Made by a program: the position numbers and the translations under genes. From positions 124,001-188,000 of the forward strand of contig NZ_LMSS01000004.1 of NCBI RefSeq assembly GCF_001429605.1: 64,000 nt of DNA, in the 5' to 3' direction. Of the stretch, positions 37,045-45,744 are shown piece by piece. Below the pieces are notes generated by a model. That model searched no databases. It was given only the letters and a program-made list of their open reading frames with translations, and had not been told where the DNA came from. The DNA is from Phycicoccus sp. Soil802. GTDB taxonomy: Bacteria > Actinomycetota > Actinomycetes > Actinomycetales > Dermatophilaceae. Positions within the stretch are counted from its first letter, which is position 1; the number at the start of each line of letters is the position of its first letter.

Positions 37045-37946
37045 CCTCGGGCCTCTCACTCGACGAGGCACTCCAGAGGCTGCCCCGGCTGGGGCAGCCT
37101 CTGGAGGTCACCGAGCTCCCTGGCGGTCTGACCAACCACAACTACCGGGTCCGGACGCCGACGCACGACGTCGTCGTCCGGATCTCACCTCCCGGCACCG
37201 AGCTGCTGGCGATCGACCGCGAGCACGAGTGGCACAACAGCACCGTGGCAGCCTCGGTCGGCGTCGGCGCCCCCGTCGTCGACTACCTGCCCGGCGAGGG
37301 AGTCCTCGTCGTCGAGTTCCTCCCCGGACGCACCTACGGCCCGGACGACGTGGCCGCCAACCTCCCGCGCGTCGCAGCGGCCGCGCGCCGGCTCCACGGC
37401 GGCCCCGAGTTCGCCTCCCGTTTCGACATGTTCGAGGTGCAGCGCGGCTACCTGCGGATCGTCCGCGATCGCGGGTATGCCGTGCCCGAGGGTTACGACG
37501 CGCTGGCGCCGGCCGCGGCCCGCGTCGAGGCTGCGCTCGCCTCCCGGCCCGAGCCGCTCGTGCCGTGCCACAACGACCTGCTGGCCGCCAACGTCCTCGA
37601 CGACGGGGGAGACCTCCGGTTCATCGACTACGAGTACTCGGGGATGAACGAGGCCTCCTTCGAGCTGGGGAACCTCGTCAACGAGTCGCAGCTCGACCAC
37701 GACCACCTGGTCGAGCTGGTCGAGGCCTACCACGGGAGGGCCACCCCCCGGCTGGTCGCTCGCGCCGAGCTGTGGGGGTTGGCCGGGCGGTGGGCGTGGA
37801 CGCTGTGGGGGGCGATCCAGCACGGTGTGTCCGACGTCGACCACGACTTCTGGGACTTCGCGATGGAGCGCCACGAGCTGGCCCTGCCGCTGCTGACGAG
37901 CCGGCGGTTGGACGACCTGCTCGACGCCGCCGGTGGTCCCGCATGA
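37041..37946 (+). CDS. Choline/ethanolamine kinase-like phosphotransferase
   Basis: Protein-kinase-like (APH/ChoK/LicA) fold, 301 residues, GTG start overlapping the permease stop. LPGGLTNHNYRVRT near 30-43 is the LicA/ChoK nucleotide loop; the Brenner motif HNDLLAANVL near 177-186 supplies the catalytic Asp and Asn, and FIDYEYSGMN near 193 the metal-binding Asp. Expected activity: ATP-dependent phosphorylation of a small amino alcohol or similar. Coupled to both neighbours by overlapping stop/start codons, so it belongs to the amine pathway; its exact step is unclear since phosphorylation has no place in the known Puu pathway. Confidence 0.85.
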   Translation: MTSGLSLDEALQRLPRLGQPLEVTELPGGLTNHNYRVRTPTHDVVVRISPPGTELLAIDREHEWHNSTVAASVGVGAPVVDYLPGEGVLVVEFLPGRTYGPDDVAANLPRVAAAARRLHGGPEFASRFDMFEVQRGYLRIVRDRGYAVPEGYDALAPAAARVEAALASRPEPLVPCHNDLLAANVLDDGGDLRFIDYEYSGMNEASFELGNLVNESQLDHDHLVELVEAYHGRATPRLVARAELWGLAGRWAWTLWGAIQHGVSDVDHDFWDFAMERHELALPLLTSRRLDDLLDAAGGPA

Positions 37947-40414
37947 GCGGGGTCCCCGAGCGCGCCCGCGTCGTCGTCGTCGGTGGTGGGGTGATCGGCT
38001 GCAGCGTCGCCTACCACCTCACCAAGCTCGGGTGGACTGACGTCGTGGTCCTCGAGCAGGGCACCCTCTCCTGCGGAACCACTTGGCACGCAGCGGGACT
38101 CGTCGGGCAGCTCAGGGCGAGCGAGGCCGGCACCCGGCTCGTGCAGTACTCCACGGACCTCTACTCGAGGCTCGAGGACGAGACCGGGCTGACCACCGGC
38201 TACCGCGTCTGCGGCGGCCTCACCGTCGCGCGGACGCCCGAGCGCATGGTGCAGCTGCGGCGCACCGTCGCCAGCGCCGCGGCATACGACCTCGACTGTG
38301 AGCTGCTCACCCCCGACCAGGCGCTCGACCGTTTCCCCCTCATCCGGGTCGACGACGTGCTCGGGGCGATCTGGCTCCCGGGCGACGGACGCGCCAACCC
38401 GACCGACCTCACGCAGTCGCTGGCCAAGGGCGCGCGCATGGGGGGCGCCACGATCGTCGAGCGGGTCCGCGTCACCGGTGTCACGACCCGCGCCGGCCGG
38501 GTGGCAGGGGTGTCCACCGACCAGGGCGACATCGAGGCGGAGTTCGTGGTGAACTGCGCGGGACAGTGGGCCAAGGCCGTCGGCGCGCTGGCCGGCGTGA
38601 CGGTGCCCCTGCACTCCGCGGAGCACTTCTACGTCGTGACCGACCAGGTCGCCGGGGTCCACCGCGACCTGCCGATCCTGCGCGACCCGGACGGCTACAC
38701 CTACGTCAAGGAGGAGGTCGGGGGTCTCCTGGTCGGTGGGTTCGAGCCGGTGGCCAAGCCCTGGGTGTCGCCCGATGAGATCCCCTATCCCTTCGAGTTC
38801 GCCTTGCTCGACGAGGACTGGGAGCACTTCGAGGTGCTCATGGACAGTGCGGTGCACCGGATCCCGGCACTCGCCGACACGGGGATCCGCAAGTTCTACA
38901 ACGGTCCCGAGAGCTTCACGCCCGACAACCAGTTCCTCCTGGGCGAGGCGCCCGAGCTGCCCGGCTTCTTCGTGGGTGCCGGCTTCAACTCGGTCGGGAT
39001 CGCGTCGGCCGGCGGCGCGGGCCGGGCGCTCGCCGAGTGGATCGTCGAGGGGGAGCCCACGTCCGACCTGATCGGCGTGGACCTCCGGCGCTTCTCGGCG
39101 CTGTCAGGGAGCAACGCGTGGCTGCGAGCGCGGGTCGGCGAGGTGCTGGGGCTGCACTACGCCGTGCCGTGGCCCAACCGCGAGCTGGAGTCCGCACGGC
39201 CGCAACGGATCTCGCCCGTGCACGACCTCCTGGTCGCCCAAGGCGCCTGCCTCGGCAGCCGCAACGCCTGGGAGCGGGCCAACGTCTTCGCGCCGCCGGG
39301 GGTGGCGCCCGTCCTCGACTACGCGTGGGAGCGACCGAAGTGGGTGGACTGGTCGGTGGCCGAGCAGCGAGCCACCCGCGAGGCCGTGGCGGTCTTCGAC
39401 CAGACGTCCTTCTCCAAGTACGTCGTGACCGGACCCGACGCCGTCCGGGCGCTGCAGTGGCTCTGCTCGGCCGACGTCGACGTGCCCGTGGGCCGGGCGG
39501 TCTACACGGCGATGCTCAACCAGCGCGGCACCTACGAGGCCGACCTCACCGTGACGCGGACCTCCGCGACCGACTTCTTCCTCGTCAGCAGCGCCGCGAC
39601 GACGGTGCGTGACCTCGACTGGATCCGGCGACACGTGCCCGGCGACGCCCGCGTCGGCGTCGTCGACGTGACCGGCTCGTATGCCGTGTTCGGCGTCATG
39701 GGGCCGCGCTCGCGCGAGCTGCTCGAGGCCTTGAGCGCCGACCGCTTCGACGACGCGTCGTTCCCGTTCGGCACCAGTCGGGAGGTCGTGGTGGGGACGA
39801 CGCTCGTGCGGGCCACCCGGATCACCTACGTCGGCGAGCTCGGGTGGGAGCTCTACGTCCCGACCGAGCTCGCGCGGTCGGTCTACGAGGACCTGTTCCG
39901 CGTCGGCGCGGACCTCGGGGTCGTCCCGGCCGGCTACTACGCGATCGAGTCCATGCGGCTGGAGAAGGGCTACCGCGCCTTCGCCCGAGAGCTCACCACC
40001 GACACCGGCCCGGTCGCGGCCGGGCTGACCTTCGCCTGCAAGCTGCGCGGCGACGTCGACTTCCTCGGTCGGTCGGCGGTGGAGGCCTCCCGCCTCGTCC
40101 CGCCGCCCCGCCGGGTGGTGTCACTCGTGGTGGGTGACCCCACGGCATACCTCTGGGGTGGCGAGCTGCTGCTCCGCGACGGTGAGCCCGCGGGACAGGT
40201 CACCAGTGCGGCCTGGGGCGCGACCGTGGGGGTCTCCGTCGGCCTGGCCCTGGTCGGCGACCGGGCCTCCGGCACTGCTACGAAGGACTGGCTCGAGGAG
40301 GGGACGTGGACCGTCGACCTCGCGGGGGAGCGGTGGCCGGTGCGACTGTCGCTGCGTCCGCCGTTCGACCCGGAGGGCCGCAAGCTCGGACGCGGGGGAG
40401 ACGACACAACATGA
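37943..40414 (+). CDS. FAD-dependent amine dehydrogenase, DMGDH/sarcosine dehydrogenase type with GcvT domain
   Basis: 823 residues. N-terminal DAO FAD domain with VVVVGGGVIGCSVAYHL (residues 10-26) and TTWHAAGLVGQL, where His49 aligns with the covalent FAD attachment of dimethylglycine and sarcosine dehydrogenases. An FAO_M middle domain (about 380-435) and GCV_T plus C-terminal domain (about 440-815; GELGWELYVP, YYAIESMRLEKGYRAFARE) bind tetrahydrofolate. The family demethylates N-methyl amines to 5,10-methylene-THF. Here it occupies the slot held by the smaller DAO oxidase PuuB in polyamine clusters. ATGA overlap upstream; the GntR regulator follows. The true amine substrate is not known. 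Confidence 0.88.
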   Translation: MSGVPERARVVVVGGGVIGCSVAYHLTKLGWTDVVVLEQGTLSCGTTWHAAGLVGQLRASEAGTRLVQYSTDLYSRLEDETGLTTGYRVCGGLTVARTPERMVQLRRTVASAAAYDLDCELLTPDQALDRFPLIRVDDVLGAIWLPGDGRANPTDLTQSLAKGARMGGATIVERVRVTGVTTRAGRVAGVSTDQGDIEAEFVVNCAGQWAKAVGALAGVTVPLHSAEHFYVVTDQVAGVHRDLPILRDPDGYTYVKEEVGGLLVGGFEPVAKPWVSPDEIPYPFEFALLDEDWEHFEVLMDSAVHRIPALADTGIRKFYNGPESFTPDNQFLLGEAPELPGFFVGAGFNSVGIASAGGAGRALAEWIVEGEPTSDLIGVDLRRFSALSGSNAWLRARVGEVLGLHYAVPWPNRELESARPQRISPVHDLLVAQGACLGSRNAWERANVFAPPGVAPVLDYAWERPKWVDWSVAEQRATREAVAVFDQTSFSKYVVTGPDAVRALQWLCSADVDVPVGRAVYTAMLNQRGTYEADLTVTRTSATDFFLVSSAATTVRDLDWIRRHVPGDARVGVVDVTGSYAVFGVMGPRSRELLEALSADRFDDASFPFGTSREVVVGTTLVRATRITYVGELGWELYVPTELARSVYEDLFRVGADLGVVPAGYYAIESMRLEKGYRAFARELTTDTGPVAAGLTFACKLRGDVDFLGRSAVEASRLVPPPRRVVSLVVGDPTAYLWGGELLLRDGEPAGQVTSAAWGATVGVSVGLALVGDRASGTATKDWLEEGTWTVDLAGERWPVRLSLRPPFDPEGRKLGRGGDDTT

Positions 40415-40424
40415 ACCAGTTAAA

Positions 40425-40470
40425 GGTCTTATCCCAGACCATTGACGTCCACCCGCCGGGGGTATTGGAT
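40425..40470 (+). promoter_or_regulatory. Internal promoter and operator-like repeat before the GntR gene
   Basis: TTGACG (40442-40447), 17-base spacer, TTGGAT (40465-40470), then six bases to GTG 40477: a good sigma-70-like promoter for a leaderless mRNA. Just upstream, GGTCT (40425-40429) and AGACC (40436-40440) form an inverted repeat like a GntR/FadR operator half-site pair. Confidence 0.55.
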
Positions 40471-40476
40471 CGGACG

Positions 40477-41208
40477 GTGAGCTCCGCCCAGCCGAGGATG
40501 TCGCTGCCCCACGTCGTCCTCCGGCCGGCGTCGGGCAACGCCTTCGAGTCGACAGTCGAGCAGCTCGCGACGGCGATCCGGCTCGGCGTCTTCACCGACG
40601 GCGAGCAGCTCCCGCCGGAGCGCGAGCTCGCCGACCGGCTGGGGGTCAGCCGGAGCACGCTGCGCGAGGCGATCGCCGCGCTGCGCGACTCGGGACTGGT
40701 CACGACGCGCCGTGGGCGAGGGGGCGGCAGCGTCGTGACCTACGCAGGGCTGGAGCCCGGCAGCCGGGCCGGGTCCGTGCCGGTGCGGACCGGTGCGGCG
40801 CTCGCGGACGCCATCGACTTCCGCCGGGTCGTCGAGCCTGGCGCGGCCGCGCTCACCGCGACGCGAGCCCTCGCCGCCGACCAGCGGGCCTGGCTGGTCG
40901 AGAGCGCCAAGGCAGCCCGCGAGGCGCCGGACAACGCGGCCCACCGACTGGCCGACAGCCGCTTCCACCTGGCCGTGGCCACCCTGTCGGGTTCGCCGAT
41001 GCTCATCGAGGCAGTCACGCGCGCCCAGGCGGCCCTCAACGAGCTGCTCTCCGCGATCCCCGTGCTGCCGACCAACATCGCCCACTCCAACGACCAGCAC
41101 GACGCGATCGTGCGGGCCATCCTCGACGGCGACGACGCCCGTGCCCGCGAGGCGATGGAGGAGCACTGCGACGCCACGGCCGCCCTGCTGAGAGGGCTGA
41201 TCGGATGA
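40477..41208 (+). CDS. FadR/GntR-family (FCD) transcriptional regulator
   Basis: Winged-helix regulator, 243 residues from GTG 40477. The HTH is near residues 30-85 (LATAIRLGVFTDGEQLPPER, LADRLGVSRSTLREAIAALR, TRRGRGGGSVV), followed by an FCD ligand domain with DFRRVVEPGAAALTA, FHLAVATLSGSPML and NDQHDAIVRAI, the last containing the His/Asp metal ligands. An ATG at 40411 overlapping the previous stop would add 22 residues, but a promoter lies between, so I prefer 40477. It probably represses the amine cluster until the inducer is present. Confidence 0.9.
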   Translation: MSSAQPRMSLPHVVLRPASGNAFESTVEQLATAIRLGVFTDGEQLPPERELADRLGVSRSTLREAIAALRDSGLVTTRRGRGGGSVVTYAGLEPGSRAGSVPVRTGAALADAIDFRRVVEPGAAALTATRALAADQRAWLVESAKAAREAPDNAAHRLADSRFHLAVATLSGSPMLIEAVTRAQAALNELLSAIPVLPTNIAHSNDQHDAIVRAILDGDDARAREAMEEHCDATAALLRGLIG

Positions 41209-41221
41209 CCAGGCGCCCGCT

Positions 41222-41286
41222 GACCACGCTCGCGTCGACCACGCTCACGACGACCACGCTCACGACCACGCTCACGACCACGCGAC
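41222..41286 (+). repeat. Short tandem repeat GACCACGCTCAC
   Basis: Five consecutive copies of GACCACGCTCAC-like units (15, 15, 12, 12 and 11 bases) fill the gap between the GntR and glutamine-synthetase-like genes. Pyrimidine-rich on one strand and weakly structured; may come from slippage. Confidence 0.85.
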
Positions 41287-41302
41287 AGACCAGGAGACCC
41301 GC

Positions 41303-42670
41303 ATGACCGCTCCACCGCAGCTCACCGTCGAGCAGCTCCGTGCCGACATCGCCTCCGGGGTGGTCGACACGGTCATCGTCGCGTTCACCGACATGCAGGG
41401 TCGCCTGCAGGGCAAGCGGATCCACGCCCAGTTCTTCCTCGACTCCGTGCTGGGTCACGGCACCGAGGGGTGCAACTACCTGCTCGCGGTCGACGTCGAC
41501 ATGAACACCGTGGACGGCTACGCCATCAGCTCGTGGGAGCGCGGGTACGGCGACATGATGTTCGACCTCGACCTCGACACCCTGCGCCGAACCCCGGGCC
41601 AGCCCTACTCGGCGACCGTGCAGTGCGACCTGTCGTGGCTCGACGGCAGCGGTCTCGTCCGGGAGTCGCCACGCTCGGTCCTCAAGGCCCAGGTCGACGC
41701 GGCCGCCGAGCTCGGCTTCGCCGCCCTCACCGGCACCGAGCTCGAGTTCATCGTGTTCGAGGACTCCTTCGACCAGGCCTGGGACCGCCGCTACCAGGGC
41801 CTCACCGGGGCCAACCGCTACAACGTCGACTACTCGATCCTCGGCGGCACCCGCGTGGAGCCGCTGCTGCGCGACATCCGCAACGAGATGTATGCCGGGG
41901 GCGTCACCGTCGAGAGCGCCAAGGGTGAGTGCAACCTCGGCCAGCACGAGATCGCGTTCCTCTACGACCACGTGGTCCGCACCTGTGACAACCACGTGGT
42001 CTACAAGACCGCGGCCAAGGAGATCGCGGCCAACCATGGCAAGTCGCTGACCTTCATGGCGAAGTACGACGAGCGCGAGGGCAACTCGTGCCACATCCAC
42101 CTTTCGCTGCGCGGCACCGACGGGGGGATCGTCTTCGCGGACGACGACAAGGAGGATGGGCGCAGCGCCGTCTTCGAGCACTTCGTGGCGGGCATCCAGG
42201 CGACGATGCGCGAGCTCACGCTCCTCTACGCCCCGAACGTCAACTCCTACAAGCGGTTCCAGCCCGGGTCGTTCGCCCCGACCGCGATCGCGTGGGGCAC
42301 CGACAACCGCACCTGTGCGCTGCGGGTCGTCGGCCACGGTGCCGGTCTGCGGGTCGAGAACCGCGTGCCCGGTGGTGACGTGAACCCCTACCTCGCGGTG
42401 GCGGGCATGCTCGCCGCAGGGCTGCACGGCATCCGCGAGGAGATCGCGCTCGAGCCGGCCTTCGAGGGCAACGCCTACGCGTCCGACAAGGACCGCGTGC
42501 CGTCGACCCTCGCCGAGGCGCGCGACCTGTTCGCGGCCTCGGAGTTCGCCCGCGGCGCGTTCGGCGACGACGTGGTCGACCACTACGCGCACGCCGCCGA
42601 CGTCGAGCTCGCCGCCTTCAACGCCGCGGTGACCGACTGGGAGCGGGTCAGGGGGTTCGAGCGGCTGTGA
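41303..42670 (+). CDS. Glutamine synthetase-family gamma-glutamylamine ligase
   Basis: 455 residues, GS fold of the GlnA3/GlnA4/PuuA branch. N-terminal beta-grasp with VDTVIVAFTDMQGRLQGKRI; catalytic metal ligands in FAALTGTELEFIVFED near 150 and VESAKGECNLGQHEIAF near 210; ATP site GNSCHIHLSL; and NVNSYKRFQPGSFAPT, then NRTCALRVV near 345. The adenylylation loop of GlnA is absent. PuuA ligates glutamate to putrescine; in Streptomyces GlnA3 uses polyamines and GlnA4 ethanolamine. Placed before an aldehyde dehydrogenase and a PuuD-like hydrolase, it should make the gamma-glutamyl amine. The substrate is open. Confidence 0.9.
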   Translation: MTAPPQLTVEQLRADIASGVVDTVIVAFTDMQGRLQGKRIHAQFFLDSVLGHGTEGCNYLLAVDVDMNTVDGYAISSWERGYGDMMFDLDLDTLRRTPGQPYSATVQCDLSWLDGSGLVRESPRSVLKAQVDAAAELGFAALTGTELEFIVFEDSFDQAWDRRYQGLTGANRYNVDYSILGGTRVEPLLRDIRNEMYAGGVTVESAKGECNLGQHEIAFLYDHVVRTCDNHVVYKTAAKEIAANHGKSLTFMAKYDEREGNSCHIHLSLRGTDGGIVFADDDKEDGRSAVFEHFVAGIQATMRELTLLYAPNVNSYKRFQPGSFAPTAIAWGTDNRTCALRVVGHGAGLRVENRVPGGDVNPYLAVAGMLAAGLHGIREEIALEPAFEGNAYASDKDRVPSTLAEARDLFAASEFARGAFGDDVVDHYAHAADVELAAFNAAVTDWERVRGFERL

Positions 42671-44055
42671 GCGTGCACCAGGTCGTCAACCCCGCCACCG
42701 AAGCCGTGGTGGCCGAGGTCCCGCTGGCCGACGTCGAGCAGACCGACGCGGCGATCGAGGCGGCCGAAGCTGCTGGGCCGGCGTGGCGTGCCGTGGCGCC
42801 CGCCGACCGGGGACGCCTGCTACGACGGTTTTCCGAGCAGGTCGACGCGCACAGCGAGGAGCTCGCCCAGCTCGAGGTGGCCAACTCCGGTCACACCATC
42901 GGCAACGCCCGGTGGGAGGCAGGCAACGTCCGCGACGTGCTGGCCTACTACTCGGCGGCCCCCGAGCGGTTGTTCGGCCGGCAGATCCCCGTGGCCGACG
43001 GACTGGACGTCACCTTCAAGGAGCCGCTCGGCACGGTGGGCATCATCGTCCCCTGGAACTTCCCGATGCCGATCGCCGGCTGGGGCTTCGCCCCGGCGCT
43101 TGCTGCGGGCAACACGGTGGTGCTCAAGCCTGCTGAGCTGACCCCGCTGACCGCGATCCGGCTGGGCGAGCTGGCCCTGGAGGCCGGGATCCCCGAGGGC
43201 GTCTTCACGGTCATCCCGGGCAAGGGGTCCGTCGTCGGCGAGCGCTTCGTGACCCACCCCTCGGTGCGCAAGGTTTGCTTCACCGGGTCGACCGCCGTCG
43301 GCCAGCGGATCATGCGCGGCGCCGCCGACCAGGTCAAGCGGATCACCCTCGAGCTCGGCGGCAAGAGCGCGAACATCGTGTTCGACGACAGCGACCTCGA
43401 GACCGCGGCTGCCACGGCTCCCTACGGAGTCTTCGACAACGCGGGGCAGGACTGCTGTGCGCGCAGTCGGATCCTCGTGCAGCGCAGCGTCTTCGACCGG
43501 TTCATGGAGCTCCTCGAGCCGGCCGTGAAGGGTGTCGTGGTGTCCGATCCCGGCGCCGAGGGCACCGAGATGGGACCGCTCATCAGCGCCGGCCAGCGCG
43601 AGACGGTGCGCTCCTACGTCGAGGAGGCGACCGAGGACGTCGACGTCGCCTTCCGCGGCGAGGCGCCGACCGGGGACGGGTACTGGTACCCGGCCACGGT
43701 GGTGCTGCCGAGGGCGACGACCGACCGGGTCTGGCAGGAGGAGGTCTTCGGACCGGTCGTGGCCGTCATGCCGTTCGACGACGAGGCGGACGCGGTCGCG
43801 AAGGCGAACGACACGGCCTACGGGCTGTCGGGGTCGATCTGGACCCGCGACGTGGGACGCGCCCTGCGCGTGGCCCGCGGCGTCGAGGCGGGCAACCTGT
43901 CGGTCAACTCGCACAGCAGCGTCCGCTACTCCACACCCTTCGGTGGCTTCAAGCAGTCGGGGATCGGGCGCGAGCTCGGTCCCGACGCCCTCGACGCCTT
44001 CACCGACGTCAAGAACGTCTTCATTTCGAGTCGCAGCATTTCCACCCTGAACTGA
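42667..44055 (+). CDS. Aldehyde dehydrogenase (NAD(P)-dependent)
   Basis: 462 residues, GTG start overlapping the ligase stop. Conserved VPWNFPMPIAGWGFAPALAAG near 120, general-base Glu229 in ITLELGGKSANIVF, catalytic Cys263 in NAGQDCCARSR, and EEVFGPVVAVMPFD near 360. The class oxidises betaine, amino or gamma-glutamylamino aldehydes. In this cluster it would oxidise the gamma-glutamylated aldehyde to the acid, the PuuC step. The protein is slightly shorter at the N-terminus than typical 475-495-residue members. Confidence 0.92.
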   Translation: MSVHQVVNPATEAVVAEVPLADVEQTDAAIEAAEAAGPAWRAVAPADRGRLLRRFSEQVDAHSEELAQLEVANSGHTIGNARWEAGNVRDVLAYYSAAPERLFGRQIPVADGLDVTFKEPLGTVGIIVPWNFPMPIAGWGFAPALAAGNTVVLKPAELTPLTAIRLGELALEAGIPEGVFTVIPGKGSVVGERFVTHPSVRKVCFTGSTAVGQRIMRGAADQVKRITLELGGKSANIVFDDSDLETAAATAPYGVFDNAGQDCCARSRILVQRSVFDRFMELLEPAVKGVVVSDPGAEGTEMGPLISAGQRETVRSYVEEATEDVDVAFRGEAPTGDGYWYPATVVLPRATTDRVWQEEVFGPVVAVMPFDDEADAVAKANDTAYGLSGSIWTRDVGRALRVARGVEAGNLSVNSHSSVRYSTPFGGFKQSGIGRELGPDALDAFTDVKNVFISSRSISTLN

Positions 44056-44082
44056 CTCAACAACTTCCTGAGAGGACATCAC

Positions 44083-44850
44083 ATGGCAGGCAGGCTCGAG
44101 GGCAAGGTGGCCGTCGTCACGGGCGGGTGCTCCGGCATCGGTCTCGCGACTGTCCGCCGGTTCGCCGAGGAGGGCGCCAAGGTCGTCGTCGGCGACCTCG
44201 ACGACGCGGCGGGGGAAGCCCTGGCCGAGGAGATCGGGGGCGCCTACGTCCACTGCGACGTCGCCGCCAAGGACGACGTCGACCGCCTGTTCGCGACGGC
44301 GAAGGAGAAGTTCGGGCGGCTCGACATCGCGTTCAACAACGCCGGCATCAGCCCTCCGGAGGACGACTCGATCCTGGACACGGACCTCGATGCCTGGCGC
44401 CGGGTGCAGGAGGTCAACCTCACCAGCGTCTACCTGTGCTGCAAGGCGGCGTTGCCCTACATGCTGGAGCAGAAGTCCGGGTCGATCATCAACACGGCGT
44501 CGTTCGTCGCGGTGATGGGCGCCGCGACGTCGCAGATCTCCTACAGCGCCAGCAAGGGCGGCGTGCTGTCCATGACGCGCGAGCTCGGGGTGCAGTTCGC
44601 CCGCGAGGGGATCAGGGTCAACGCGCTGTGCCCGGGGCCGGTCAACACCCCGCTGCTCAAGGAGCTGTTCGCCAAGGACGAGGAGCGGGCGGCCCGCCGG
44701 CTCGTGCACGTGCCGATGGGCCGGTTCGGCGAGCCGGAGGAGATGGCCAACGCGGTGCTCTTCCTGGCCTCCGACGAGTCGAGCTTCATGACCGCCTCGA
44801 CGTTCCTGGTCGACGGAGGGATCTCCGCCGCCTACGTGACCCCCCTGTGA
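44083..44850 (+). CDS. Short-chain dehydrogenase/reductase
   Basis: 255 residues, classical SDR. VAVVTGGCSGIGLATVRRF (cofactor loop near 8-26), acidic residue at the end of strand 2 (VVGDLDDAAG) suggesting NAD preference, NNAGIS near 86, catalytic Ser near 141 in INTASFVAVMG, Tyr154 and Lys158 in SYSASKGG, and NALCPGPVNTPLL. It lies between the aldehyde dehydrogenase and the PuuD-like hydrolase. An alcohol dehydrogenase step, such as gamma-glutamylethanolamide to aldehyde, would explain its presence; this is inference. Confidence 0.9.
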   Translation: MAGRLEGKVAVVTGGCSGIGLATVRRFAEEGAKVVVGDLDDAAGEALAEEIGGAYVHCDVAAKDDVDRLFATAKEKFGRLDIAFNNAGISPPEDDSILDTDLDAWRRVQEVNLTSVYLCCKAALPYMLEQKSGSIINTASFVAVMGAATSQISYSASKGGVLSMTRELGVQFAREGIRVNALCPGPVNTPLLKELFAKDEERAARRLVHVPMGRFGEPEEMANAVLFLASDESSFMTASTFLVDGGISAAYVTPL

Positions 44851-44857
44851 GGTCTGC

Positions 44858-45595
44858 GTGAGCCGACCGCTCATCGGGATCACCTGCTACGTCGAGCCGG
44901 CGAGCCGCGGTGACTGGAAGGACGTGCCGAGCGTCGTCCTGCCGCACGACTACGTCCGGCAGGTCGAGGCGGCGGGCGGGACGATCCTCGTCATCCCGCC
45001 GAGGGCCGACGCGGACGACGTGGTCGCCCGCGACATCGTGTCGCGGATCGACGGGCTGGTGATCGCCGGCGGCGCCGACGTCGACCCGGACCGGTATGCC
45101 GCGCCCGAGCGACACCCGGAGGTGCAGGAAGCGCGCCACGACCGCGACGCCATGGAGCTCGCCCTGGCCACGGCTGCGGCCGAGGCCGACCTGCCCCTGC
45201 TCGGCATCTGCCGCGGCATGCAGGTGATGGCCGTCGCGGCCGGCGGTGTCCTGGAGCAGCACGTGCCCGACCGCGTCGGGCACGTCGACCACTCGCCGGG
45301 TGTCGCGGTCTACGGCCACCACGTGGTCACCACGGTCCCCGGCACCCGCATCGCGAGCCTGCTCGGAGACGTGACGGATGTGCCGAGCTACCACCACCAG
45401 TCGGTGCTGACCCACCCCGGGTACGAGCCGTCGGCGTGGGCGGCGGACGGCACCCTCGAGGCGATGGAGGACCCCGCTGCGCGGTTCCGGCTGGGCGTCC
45501 AGTGGCACCCCGAGGTGGGCGACGACCCGAGGCTCTTCGACGCACTCGTGGCTGCCGCGCGCCAACACCGCGACTCCGCCTCCGAGTCGAGGTGA
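44858..45595 (+). CDS. Gamma-glutamyl-gamma-aminobutyrate hydrolase-like class I glutamine amidotransferase (PuuD-like)
   Basis: 245 residues, GTG start 7 bases after the SDR stop. Peptidase C26/PuuD fold: VIAGGADVDPDRYAA near 70, nucleophile Cys118 in LLGICRGMQVMAVA, ending with catalytic His217 and Glu219 in VQWHPEVGDD. PuuD releases glutamate from gamma-glutamyl amino acids. As last gene it would free the carboxylated amine (for example GABA or glycine) from the glutamyl tag. The next 120 bases show no gene before the cimA leader. Confidence 0.9.
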   Translation: MSRPLIGITCYVEPASRGDWKDVPSVVLPHDYVRQVEAAGGTILVIPPRADADDVVARDIVSRIDGLVIAGGADVDPDRYAAPERHPEVQEARHDRDAMELALATAAAEADLPLLGICRGMQVMAVAAGGVLEQHVPDRVGHVDHSPGVAVYGHHVVTTVPGTRIASLLGDVTDVPSYHHQSVLTHPGYEPSAWAADGTLEAMEDPAARFRLGVQWHPEVGDDPRLFDALVAAARQHRDSASESR

Positions 45596-45714
45596 ACACG
45601 CCCGCCATCACCGGCGGGTTCACCTCGACCCGCAGAACAGCGTGACCAGATGGCGGACCGGGGGTTCAGTCGGTGGACAGCACCTGCCACAGTGATCCCG
45701 TGACCTCCTGGCAC

Positions 45715-45744
45715 ATGGCTACCACCATGGTGATTATCGACTAG
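45715..45744 (+). CDS. cimA leader peptide (MATTMVIID)
   Basis: Nine codons, ATG GCT ACC ACC ATG GTG ATT ATC GAC TAG, ending at the foot of a hairpin. Thr-Thr-Met-Val-Ile-Ile suits sensing of isoleucine-family tRNAs before citramalate synthase. No ribosome site is evident; TGACCT eight bases upstream could be a -10 for a leaderless start. The stop context ACTAGCGCG is identical to that of the ilvB leader. Confidence 0.65.
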   Translation: MATTMVIID

